Below are positions 24,795 through 33,024 of a DNA stretch of 64,000 nt, piece by piece (the stretch's first letter is position 1; each line of letters opens with the position of its first letter). Where the stretch lies: the NCBI GenBank assembly GCA_017471045.1, contig JAFUWZ010000011.1:62001-126000 (forward strand), in the 5' to 3' direction. A program made the translations under genes and the position numbers. Origin of the DNA: Bacteroidales bacterium (GTDB taxonomy: Bacteria; Bacteroidota; Bacteroidia; Bacteroidales; UBA932). The notes under the pieces are model-generated. The model was not told the DNA's origin. It saw only the letters and a program-made list of their open reading frames with translations, and searched no databases.

Positions 24795-27700
24795 TTATTT
24801 AACGATACACACGGCGACGCGGTTGGACTCGGGGCTCAGGTTCTTGTCGCGGTCACCGCCGACATGGCCGGAGATGATCCGGGAAGCGGCGATGCCGGCC
24901 TGCTTGAGCAGATCGACGACGACCTGGGCGCGACGCGCCGAGAGATCCTCGTTGATCTTGTCGGTACCGGTGCCGCTGTCGGCATAGCCGGTCACAGTGA
25001 TCTTCGCATCGGGATTCTCTTCGAGCACGCGGCACAGACGGCCCAGCTTGAAGGCCTCCATCGGACGGAGTTCAGCCTTGTTGATGACGAAGAACAAGTC
25101 GTCGGACAGGGAAGCATCCAACTTGTTGACAGGGACTTCAACCCGTTTCTCCACGATCTTCTCGACCGGTTTCTCGATGATCTTTTCGACGATCTTCTCG
25201 ACCACCTGCGGCCCGCGGACTGCGGAAGCCAGGTCGTGGGAAGCGGTGCTGCCGCCGAACTTCACCTTGACGGAGAAGCCAAGGCTGCGGGTGGAAGGCT
25301 GCATGAAGTAGTCCACCCCCTGGTTGTAGGTACCGGCGCTGGCCGTCAGTTCGGGATCGAACGGGGCCTTGAGGTAGAGCATCGCCAGGTTGTTGCCGAC
25401 GACGGAAACGTTCAGGCCCTTGACCCAGCTGTTCCACTTGGAGACCGGGAAATCATAGCCCAGGGAAACCTCCGCCAGACGGACGTTGGTCGCGTCATAG
25501 ACATACTGGCTCATCACGCCGTCGTTGCGTCCGATGACCTGGTAATAGCCCTGGATGTCGGTCGTCTTCATCCCGTTGAATTCCATCGAACCGATTTCGC
25601 GGGCTTCGGCCGTATCCCGGGAGATGCCGTAGTAGTCCATCACTGCCTGGGTCTTGGAGATGGCGACGCCGCCGAGGCGGGCCGTGAAGAGGAAGCTGGC
25701 CGTCAGACCGCCGTAGCCGACGTGGCCGCCCCAGCTGAAACGGTGCTTGGCGTCAGTGGAGCCGGCATAGACCATGTCCTTCTCATTGTAATCGGCCTTG
25801 ATCATGCCTTCGCCGTTGAGATCGTAGTAGCCATGTTCGTCGGTGGCGATGGTCGTGACATACACGTCACCCAGCGAACCGCCTTCGTACAAGACGTTGT
25901 GGACACCGCCGAAACCGCCGACGGAGATGCCGTCACGGCCGTACACCTGGCCGTCCTGGGGATCGACAAAGCTCAGGTCAATGATCTTGTTGCGGTTCCA
26001 AGTCCAGGTGAGATAAGTCCCGTAGTTGAACTTGCCGACACTGTCGTCAAAGCGCAGGGCCATTTCAATACCCCGGTTGTTGACCTGTCCGCCGTTCAGG
26101 ATCATCTCGCTGTTGGTGGAGGTGGAGCTCAGGCGGGCGGTATAGAACTGGTCGAAAGTATTGGCATTGTACCAGGTGGCGTCGATCTGCAGCTTGCTGT
26201 CAAAGAAATGGATGTTGGTACCCACTTCCCAGGACTTCGTGCGCTCGGGATTGAGCTGCAGGTTCCGGCGCCGGACGTCCGTCTTCATGGATCCGCTTTC
26301 CTGCTCGTAGCGGGGATCCAGGACATAGTCAGCGGGATTGGGCGTATTACCTACCTCGGAATAGGAGGCACGTATTTTCCAATAAGGGAAGAAGCTGCTC
26401 TTAAGGCCCGGGATGATCTCGGTCACGATGCCGGACAGACCCACGGTCGGATAGGTGATGGCACCCGCCGTCCAGAGGGTGGAATTCCAGTCCACGCGAT
26501 AGGTCATATCCAGATACACCTTGCTGCGATAACCGACCTGGGCGTTGGCGAACACGGACTGGTTCTGGGAATGCCATCCCCGGGATCCGACATCGGTGTT
26601 GGAATGACCGCGGTCGATGTTGTTGAGGTCGAACTTGTTGTTCACCTGGATGAGGGGTCCTCTGATATAATCGGTCCGGAAGGCGATATCGTCGATGTTG
26701 GCACCCACGACGCCGGACAAGTTGACCACGTTGTCACCGAAGTACTTATTGAAGGTAGCGAGGACTTCGCCGAACTTCTGCTCGGTGAACTGGTTGTTCA
26801 GCTTGTACAGGCCGTGCGTGGAACCTTCGGTGAAGAGGGTGTTGGTGCCGGCATCGAATTTCTGCTCCTGCTTCTCGTCCGTACGGTCGTACTTGGCACG
26901 GGCGCTCAGCGTGAGCCACTTGAAAGGCTTGTAAGACAGCTGGGCGCTGCCCATCAGGCGCGTCTTGGCGTTCTGCCATTTCTGGTGCTCCGTGATCCAG
27001 TACGGGTTCTGCATCGACTGGACGAAGTCGTAAGGCCAGTACTGGGTCTTGAAATTACGGCCCGCATCATAGCGCTCGTAAACCTGCAGTTTCGAGAAGT
27101 CGTCGCCTGCCGGGAAGAGATAGACCGGGACGACGGGGTTGCCGAATTCGCCCTGGGCGATCATGTTCTGCTCGTTGACCCGTCCGTAGGTCAGGTTGAC
27201 GTCCATCGTCAGGAGGTCCTTCACCAGATCAGTCGTGTTGCGGAAAGAGACGTTGTAGCGGCCCACGTTGTTGTTGTGGACGATACCACGCGCATTGGCG
27301 GCACCCAGGGACAAGTAGCTCTGGCTGCGGTCCGTACCTGTGGACAGGCTGACGGAGTTGACCTCGTTCACACCCGTCTGGAAGAAGTCGCGCGGGCTGT
27401 AGGTGGACGGCGTGTCAAGCTTCGCCCCCCAGCTGTAGTAGGAGCCGGGAGAAGAAGGACCGTAGGTGTTCTGGAACTCGGGCATCACATAGGCGCGCGA
27501 GAAAATCGTGCTGTTGGAATAGTCGATGTCCAAACGGTCCTTCTGGCCCTTCTTGGTCGTAATGATGATGACACCGTTGGCCGCATTGGCACCGTATAGG
27601 GCGGCCGCGGACGGGCCGGACAGGACGGAGATGGACTCGATGTCTTCCTGGTTGATCGTACCCAGCACGTCACCGGTCTGGCCGGCGCCCGCATAGGTTC

Positions 27701-28310
27701 CTTCGGGCTGTTCGCCACGCAGGGACTGCATCGGGATACCGTCGATCACGTAGAGGGCGTTGTTGTTGTTGGAGATGGACTTGGAGCCGCGCATCACGAT
27801 ACGCGAGGTACCGCCCACACCCGTGGAAGACTGGTTGATGGAGACACCCGCCACCTTGCCGTTCAAGGTATTGACGAAGGAACCCGCCGGGCTCACCGTC
27901 TCCAGTTTCGCCTGCTGCACGTTGTAGGACAGCGATTTCTCCTCTTTCTTGATGCCCATCGCGGTGACGACGGTCGCCGTGAGGGCGACGTTCTCGGACG
28001 CGAGCGTCACGTCGATGACCGAGCGGCCGTCGATCGGGACCACGGCGTCCTTCTGTCCGATGTAAGAGAAATGCAGGGCAGTGGCCGATTCGGGCACGGA
28101 CAGTTCATAGTGTCCGTCCAGGTCGGTCACGGCGCCGATGGTTGCATTTCCTTCCACGACGACGCCGGCCCCGATGAGCGGCTCGCCATAGTCATCGGTG
28201 ACAATACCCGTGATGACCCGGTTCTGGGCCAGCGCCAGTCCGCCTGCGATGAACATCCCCGCGACGGTCGCAAGGGCCGCCGTGAAGAGTTTCTTGAGTT
28301 GGAAATTCAT
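24795..28310 (-). CDS. SusC/RagA TonB-dependent glycan importer with C-terminal OmpA domain
   Basis: A 1171-residue outer-membrane protein. After the signal peptide (LALAQ, about residue 29) come a carboxypeptidase-regulatory-like domain (VITGIVTDDYGEPLIGAGVV), the MGIKKEEKSLSYNV TonB-box region, the plug (LNGKVAGVSINQSSTGVGG, LYVIDGIPM, AALYGANAANGVIIITTKKG) and the barrel, whose last strand is RSLGFSVKVKF (ending near residue 1018). A further 153 residues follow: a VEK/IEK-repeat linker (about 1037-1061), then an OmpA-like domain (about 1067-1171) with YADSGTG, NEDLSARRAQVV and the peptidoglycan-contact pair Asp1111/Arg1127. Ordinary SusC proteins end at the barrel. The tail should lie in the periplasm and bind the cell wall. 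Confidence 0.93.
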   Translation of the reverse strand: MNFQLKKLFTAALATVAGMFIAGGLALAQNRVITGIVTDDYGEPLIGAGVVVEGNATIGAVTDLDGHYELSVPESATALHFSYIGQKDAVVPIDGRSVIDVTLASENVALTATVVTAMGIKKEEKSLSYNVQQAKLETVSPAGSFVNTLNGKVAGVSINQSSTGVGGTSRIVMRGSKSISNNNNALYVIDGIPMQSLRGEQPEGTYAGAGQTGDVLGTINQEDIESISVLSGPSAAALYGANAANGVIIITTKKGQKDRLDIDYSNSTIFSRAYVMPEFQNTYGPSSPGSYYSWGAKLDTPSTYSPRDFFQTGVNEVNSVSLSTGTDRSQSYLSLGAANARGIVHNNNVGRYNVSFRNTTDLVKDLLTMDVNLTYGRVNEQNMIAQGEFGNPVVPVYLFPAGDDFSKLQVYERYDAGRNFKTQYWPYDFVQSMQNPYWITEHQKWQNAKTRLMGSAQLSYKPFKWLTLSARAKYDRTDEKQEQKFDAGTNTLFTEGSTHGLYKLNNQFTEQKFGEVLATFNKYFGDNVVNLSGVVGANIDDIAFRTDYIRGPLIQVNNKFDLNNIDRGHSNTDVGSRGWHSQNQSVFANAQVGYRSKVYLDMTYRVDWNSTLWTAGAITYPTVGLSGIVTEIIPGLKSSFFPYWKIRASYSEVGNTPNPADYVLDPRYEQESGSMKTDVRRRNLQLNPERTKSWEVGTNIHFFDSKLQIDATWYNANTFDQFYTARLSSTSTNSEMILNGGQVNNRGIEMALRFDDSVGKFNYGTYLTWTWNRNKIIDLSFVDPQDGQVYGRDGISVGGFGGVHNVLYEGGSLGDVYVTTIATDEHGYYDLNGEGMIKADYNEKDMVYAGSTDAKHRFSWGGHVGYGGLTASFLFTARLGGVAISKTQAVMDYYGISRDTAEAREIGSMEFNGMKTTDIQGYYQVIGRNDGVMSQYVYDATNVRLAEVSLGYDFPVSKWNSWVKGLNVSVVGNNLAMLYLKAPFDPELTASAGTYNQGVDYFMQPSTRSLGFSVKVKFGGSTASHDLASAVRGPQVVEKIVEKIIEKPVEKIVEKRVEVPVNKLDASLSDDLFFVINKAELRPMEAFKLGRLCRVLEENPDAKITVTGYADSGTGTDKINEDLSARRAQVVVDLLKQAGIAASRIISGHVGGDRDKNLSPESNRVAVCIVK

Positions 28311-28341
28311 AAAGTTGATGATTAAGTATGATGGTTAATGA

Positions 28342-29082
28342 TTATTGTTTCCGATAGGCACGGATGGTCAGGACCTGCTCCGTGGGGCGGCCGTCCATCC
28401 GGGGCTGAACGGTGAAATCGACCGTATCCACCCCTTCGGGCATCGAGAAGGAGACGTGGAGCGTGTCCCGCTGGTCCGCCTTCATCCGGCCGGGGGAACG
28501 CAACCCGAGATAGGGTCGCCACGGCTCCGGTACATCGAAGGTCAACGAGGACTTGTGTGCATTGCCGTTGCCGTAACGGAAGAACAGGTCACCCGTTTCC
28601 CCGGGACGACGGTTGCCGTAGTGCAGCAGCATGTGGCTCATATACAGGCCCTCCCCATAGTTGTAGGGCCGGTCTTCCTCGATCGGGTGGTTGTATCCGA
28701 TCACCTCTCCCTTGATCGTGTAGGAGTGCAGCTTGACCGGCGAGTCCTGATACCGGACTTGGACCGACTCCCGCATCGGACCGGGACGGTAGGCGGGGTT
28801 GTAGGTCACTTCGATGACCTCATCCTCTCCCGGCGCGACCGGCTTGGGATCGAAATGCCCTTCCGTACAACCGCAAGGCGTATGGATCGAGACCGGACGC
28901 AAAGTGTCGGACAACTCGTTGCGCACCAGCAGGCGCACGGTCACGGGACCGTCGATCTCCCGGATCTTGCCCAGGTCGGCTTCCCGGTCGGGGGCGGTAC
29001 GGATCGTCCGGATTCCGTCCTGCGGGGTGCAGGAGAGTGCCAGCGCCATCGCGGCGATACCGATCAACAGGATCTTTCTCAT
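28342..29082 (-). CDS. DUF1573-like lipoprotein
   Basis: A 246-residue lipoprotein (signal ending ALALSC, Cys18). Residues 30-125 resemble DUF1573 immunoglobulin-like folds: a beta-strand pattern with the VSIHTPCGCTEGHFDPKPVA cysteine motif, then APGEDEVIEVTYNP. The second half is another beta-rich region without a match I recognise. DUF1573 proteins are common next to Bacteroidetes glycan genes, but have no settled role. It overlaps the GH29 stop by 4 bases and ends 31 bases before susC, so it belongs to the operon. Confidence 0.7.
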   Translation of the reverse strand: MRKILLIGIAAMALALSCTPQDGIRTIRTAPDREADLGKIREIDGPVTVRLLVRNELSDTLRPVSIHTPCGCTEGHFDPKPVAPGEDEVIEVTYNPAYRPGPMRESVQVRYQDSPVKLHSYTIKGEVIGYNHPIEEDRPYNYGEGLYMSHMLLHYGNRRPGETGDLFFRYGNGNAHKSSLTFDVPEPWRPYLGLRSPGRMKADQRDTLHVSFSMPEGVDTVDFTVQPRMDGRPTEQVLTIRAYRKQ

Positions 29083-30929
29083 AGGCCGGAAACGGTGTCG
29101 TTGTACAGGCCGAAGCCGTTGAGTACCGGGCAGGCCCGGGAAGCGGTGATCCGGATGCGCACGGCATCGGCCGTGACGGAACTGCCCGTCAGGATGCGTT
29201 TGTAGCCGATGGTCGTGCCGCGGCCCCAGGTGGACCAGGAGCCGTTGCGGCGGACCTGGATCTCGAAGGACTGCACGCGCTGCCCCAGCGGGATGTACTC
29301 CTGCAGCTGGACGCGGTTGAAGGTCTGCGCGCCGCTGAGTGCCAGTTCGATCTCCACGGTCCGGACATCGTCGTCCGTACAGAAATAGGTGTCATAGTCG
29401 CCGTCCAGCAGGAAGCGGGGACCGTATTTGGCGTCGTTGCTGCCACGCACGGAGCTGGCGGTCGCTGTCGCACCGTCGGCGAGATTCTTGCCGAAGATGC
29501 TCTGACGCATCCGGGTAAACTCCTCGATGATGGCGACTTCCTTGCTGTCGATGACGCCATTGTCCGAAGGCGGGACATTCATCAGGAAGACGCCGTTGCG
29601 GCCCACGCTCTTGTAGTAGAGATCCATCAGCTCGCGGGCGCTCTTGCGGCTGTCGGAGGCGCCGTAGAACCAGCCGTTGCGGTCCCCGATCGCCTGGATC
29701 GAGAAGTCGCATTCGGCGGGGCACCACGATGCGGCGCCCTCGTCGCCGGAACCCAGGTAACTTTCATAATTGCCCGGCAGGTTGGACGGGGACAGACCGC
29801 GGCCCGCGATGTCGAGCGTAGCCCAGTTGGTCTGCTGCGCATCTCCGTTCTCGTTGCCGACCCAGCGGCAGCCGGGGCCGCCGTTGGAGAAGATGACGCA
29901 CTCCGGATTGGCGTCATAGACCACCTGGTTGACCGACGGCCAGTTGAAGCCGCCCGCATGATTGCCGTCGAACCACATTTCCACCACCGGGGCATAACGG
30001 GTCATCAGGTCTTTGAGGGCGTTCTTGTATTTCGTCTCATAGGCGCTCAGGCTCAGACCCGCCGTCTCGATCATCCGGTCCCAAGGGGAAAGGTAGATCC
30101 CCATCGCGACGCCATACTTGTTGCAAGCCTCGCGCAGGCCCTGAAGCACGTCCGTGTGGTTGGAGCACCGGGCGTTGGCGACGTCCGTCGTACTCTCGGG
30201 ATTGTCCCACAGGCAGAAGCCGTCGTGGTGCTTGGCCGTGATGATGATTTCGCCGAATCCGTTGTCGGCCGCGACCTTCACCCACTGATCCGTATCGATC
30301 GTCGTGGGTTTGTAATTCTGGAGCAGCAGTTCCTCCGTCCACTGGCCGATCCCGATATTGCGGGCTTCGTTCTCTCCGTCATAGCCGGAGAAGGTCGCCT
30401 GTCCGTAGTGGTAGAACATCAGCAGCTCGCGGCGCTGCCAGGCCAGCTGGCCGGCCGTGGGCGTGGCTCCGGATGCGGCCGGTTTTCCGGGATCGGAAGG
30501 GGTCGGCGGCGTCGGCGGTTCGGGATCGGGGTCGGATTTGCCATTGACCTTGACCGGACAAGCCGCGGTGAATCCGCCGTCCACGGTCATAGCGGTGATA
30601 ACGGCCGAGCCGGGGGCCACGGCCTTCACCTGCCCCTCTTCACGGGACACGGTGGCGACGGACTCATTGTCCGAAGTCCAGGTTACGCGGGGATTGGTGG
30701 CATCCTTCGGCAGGACGCGCACACCCAGATGGAAGCCGTCTCCGACATTGAGTTCCAAGTCGGCCCGGGTGATCTGGACACCGGTCACGGCGACCGTCCG
30801 GGGCTCTTCCGCCCCGGTTTCTTCCGCTGGGGTCTTGGGCGTACAGGTACAAGACAAAAGGAGGGCGAGGACGGCTATGGCCGTCGCTCGGACACGATTC
30901 AGGCGGAGAATCATATGGCTATCAGTCAA
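29079..30929 (-). CDS. GH29 alpha-L-fucosidase with Big_2 and F5/8C domains
   Basis: A 616-residue lipoprotein (signal ending LLLSCTC). Domains in order: a bacterial Ig-like Big_2 domain (about 46-130; VGDGFHLGVRVLPKDATNPR, WTSDNESVATVS), a Pro-rich linker, a GH29 barrel (about 155-490) with MFYHYGQATFSGYD, IITAKHHDGFCLWD, YLSPWDRM and the nucleophile Asp in VVEMWFDGNHAG, and a C-terminal F5/8-type carbohydrate-binding domain. It should remove alpha-linked fucose from glycans at the surface or periplasm. An alternative start lies at 30914. It is the first gene of the SusCD operon. Not every family member acts on fucose. Confidence 0.88.
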   Translation of the reverse strand: MTDSHMILRLNRVRATAIAVLALLLSCTCTPKTPAEETGAEEPRTVAVTGVQITRADLELNVGDGFHLGVRVLPKDATNPRVTWTSDNESVATVSREEGQVKAVAPGSAVITAMTVDGGFTAACPVKVNGKSDPDPEPPTPPTPSDPGKPAASGATPTAGQLAWQRRELLMFYHYGQATFSGYDGENEARNIGIGQWTEELLLQNYKPTTIDTDQWVKVAADNGFGEIIITAKHHDGFCLWDNPESTTDVANARCSNHTDVLQGLREACNKYGVAMGIYLSPWDRMIETAGLSLSAYETKYKNALKDLMTRYAPVVEMWFDGNHAGGFNWPSVNQVVYDANPECVIFSNGGPGCRWVGNENGDAQQTNWATLDIAGRGLSPSNLPGNYESYLGSGDEGAASWCPAECDFSIQAIGDRNGWFYGASDSRKSARELMDLYYKSVGRNGVFLMNVPPSDNGVIDSKEVAIIEEFTRMRQSIFGKNLADGATATASSVRGSNDAKYGPRFLLDGDYDTYFCTDDDVRTVEIELALSGAQTFNRVQLQEYIPLGQRVQSFEIQVRRNGSWSTWGRGTTIGYKRILTGSSVTADAVRIRITASRACPVLNGFGLYNDTVSGL

Positions 30930-30960
30930 GCTTATAATGTGGTTATCTGATAAAAGCCTG

Positions 30961-30968
30961 CAAAGGTA
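30961..30968 (-). promoter_or_regulatory. -7 element of the GH29-SusCD operon
   Basis: The minus strand reads TACCTTTG, a perfect TAnnTTTG, about 32 bases before the GH29 start codon. The -33 region (TTTAG) is only a partial match. No other promoter-like site is seen down to 18818, so all seven genes may share this promoter. Confidence 0.55.
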
Positions 30969-31039
30969 ATGATTCTCGCCCTAAATTCCTAATACTTATC
31001 TCAGATATGAATTATTTTGCCGGATTTTGTAACAATCTG

Positions 31040-32176
31040 TTACTTGACACGCGCCGTCGGTCCCAGATCGAAATACAGGCCGGCCGTCTGCTGCCACCCC
31101 ATGTAGCCGGTCGAGGTGAAGTGGGCCCGGACCCCGATCCGAAGCCGCACCGAGGGGGCGATCCAGGGCTCCCAGCCCAGGGCGACCCGGTCGTAGAAAC
31201 CCGTGTAGAAGCGATGCCCGAAATAGAGCTGGTCCGCGTAAGGGTGGCCGGCCAGGTCCACGCCGTCATAGAGCGGGAGCAAGTCCGCGCCGAAATAGAT
31301 GTTGCTGCCCAGCGTGACATTCCAGCGGCGCAGCGTGAACGTCACTTCCCCGCCGCACGGCGTGGATGGCGTGTCGGAGCGCCGGCGGTCCCACTGGTAA
31401 GAGAGCAGGGTGCCCGCACGAAGGGACAGTTCCTGCCACTGCGTCCCCGCGGCGAAGTCCAGCTTCAGCCAAGGCTCCAGCAGGCCGTGATCCACTACGC
31501 CGGGCGCCAGCTCCGAGCCTGCATAGTGATAGTAGTCCGCCGTCCAGCCCAGGGCCAGGATGCGTCCCGGCTGCCACGCTCCGGCGCTGATGACCTGGAA
31601 ACGCTCCTTGCGGTCGTAGCCCCGTGCTCCGAGCCAGTCCAGCGCCGCCTCCGTCCGGAAACGGCGGCCTGTCCACTGCAGCAGTACGCCTTCAAAAAGA
31701 CGATCAGTGAAGCGGTTCAGATCCGAAAAGAACGCCTCGGAATAATATTCCCGCAACAGCGTGCGCGGATAGATGCCCGCCACACCTTCAAACAGGCCCT
31801 TCCGGGTCCGGACCCGCCCGTCGTAATAGAGGATCCCTTCGCGGAATGTCCCCGCCCAGGTCCCCACGCCCATATCGTGCTGGAGATCCGCCCCCAGCGT
31901 CAGGCTGTGCTGCACCCGGCGGGACGGTCTCCACTGCGCAGTGACAGTCGGCGTCAGGACCGCCGCGTGCGTCGTCCCCGATGGCAGCAGATACGGCTCC
32001 GACGCATCATACTCCCGGTTGTCGAAATAATACTGGAAGCCCAGATCGTAACGCCACTGTATCCCCTCACGTCCGGCCGGTTCCTGTAGCCAGACACGGG
32101 TCGGCTGCGGCCACGCCACCCCGGTCGTCATCCCTGCCAAAAGCGCCACGCACGCCCATCTGTAAATCCCGTTCAT
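31040..32176 (-). CDS. Predicted outer-membrane beta-barrel protein of unknown function
   Basis: About 378 residues. The start MNGIYRWACVALLAG is chosen because it puts a signal peptide (cleavage near VAWPQ) at the N-terminus; MQM at 32182 is also possible. The mature part is rich in Tyr, Trp and Arg and consists of alternating strands (YDLGFQYYFDNREY, HSLTLGADLQHDMG, VALGWEPWIAPSVRLRIGVR), as in Bacteroidetes barrel proteins. I recognise no family. It follows its own gap after the GH29 operon promoter and is separated from the SDR gene by 48 bases. Codon use matches its neighbours. Confidence 0.6.
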   Translation of the reverse strand: MNGIYRWACVALLAGMTTGVAWPQPTRVWLQEPAGREGIQWRYDLGFQYYFDNREYDASEPYLLPSGTTHAAVLTPTVTAQWRPSRRVQHSLTLGADLQHDMGVGTWAGTFREGILYYDGRVRTRKGLFEGVAGIYPRTLLREYYSEAFFSDLNRFTDRLFEGVLLQWTGRRFRTEAALDWLGARGYDRKERFQVISAGAWQPGRILALGWTADYYHYAGSELAPGVVDHGLLEPWLKLDFAAGTQWQELSLRAGTLLSYQWDRRRSDTPSTPCGGEVTFTLRRWNVTLGSNIYFGADLLPLYDGVDLAGHPYADQLYFGHRFYTGFYDRVALGWEPWIAPSVRLRIGVRAHFTSTGYMGWQQTAGLYFDLGPTARVK

Positions 32177-32224
32177 TTGCATAAAGTAGATTTCGCAAAA
32201 TGTGAAACGCAAAATGCGTCACAC

Positions 32225-33019
32225 TTAGAGCTTATAGTAGCTCCCGAGGATACGGGCGAACCAGGAGGGCGGAAGGATCTTCTTGAGCGTCACGGAGAGA
32301 CGCTGCTCCAGGGTGGAGATGACATAGTGGTAGCGCGGGCGTTTCTTCGAGACGATCTTCGAGACTTTGTCCGCCAGGTATTCGGGTTGGAGTCCGCCGG
32401 TTTCGTCCTTTTCGATCGACGCGAGGGCACGGGACCAGGCCGGATAGGCGGCGTCGGCCTCGGGATCGGAAACGCTCTTGCGGCTTCCGGTGAAAGCGGT
32501 CGCGAAGTCGCCCGGCTCGATCACGACGACCTGGATCCCCAGGCCGCGCGTCTCCAGCCGCAGCGACTCGCAATAGCCTTCGATAGCGAACTTGGAAGCC
32601 GAATACAAGCCCTGGAACGGCAGGCCCATCAGGCCGCCGATCGAACTGAAGCACAGGATCTTGCCTCCGCCCTGACGGCGCATCACCGGCAGGACCCAGT
32701 GCAGCATCCGCACCATGCCCATCCAGTTGATGTCCATCTGGCGCTGGGCATCTTCCAGGGAGGAAAACTCCAGCGGGCCGCCGATCCCCATCCCCGCATT
32801 GTTGATGAAGACATCCAGCCGGCCTTCGGCCTTGACGACTTCCGTGACGGCCGCTTCGCAGTCCGCGTCGGAAGAGACATCCGCCCGCATATACGCTACG
32901 CCGGGCAGCCGCTCGGACTCCCGGCGGTAGGTCCCGTACACCTTGTGCCCGTCAGCGGCGAGCCGCCGGGCCATCGCCCGGCCAAATCCGGACGTGATGC
33001 CTGTGATCAGGATAACCAT
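32225..33019 (-). CDS. Short-chain dehydrogenase/reductase, possible 3-ketosphinganine reductase
   Basis: A 264-residue classical SDR. The start MVILITGITSGFGRAMARRL puts the TGxxxGxG nucleotide-binding motif at residues 6-13; the longer frame reads into the upstream gene. INNAGMG lies near residue 90, the catalytic Ser in ILCFSSIGG and the YSASK Tyr-Lys pair near 155-159. A C-terminal hydrophobic/basic segment (RLSVTLKKILPPSWFARIL) may touch membranes. It begins 5 bases after the serine palmitoyltransferase gene, so reduction of 3-ketosphinganine is the natural guess, but other ketone substrates are possible. Confidence 0.85.
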   Translation of the reverse strand: MVILITGITSGFGRAMARRLAADGHKVYGTYRRESERLPGVAYMRADVSSDADCEAAVTEVVKAEGRLDVFINNAGMGIGGPLEFSSLEDAQRQMDINWMGMVRMLHWVLPVMRRQGGGKILCFSSIGGLMGLPFQGLYSASKFAIEGYCESLRLETRGLGIQVVVIEPGDFATAFTGSRKSVSDPEADAAYPAWSRALASIEKDETGGLQPEYLADKVSKIVSKKRPRYHYVISTLEQRLSVTLKKILPPSWFARILGSYYKL

Positions 33020-33024
33020 GGCCT

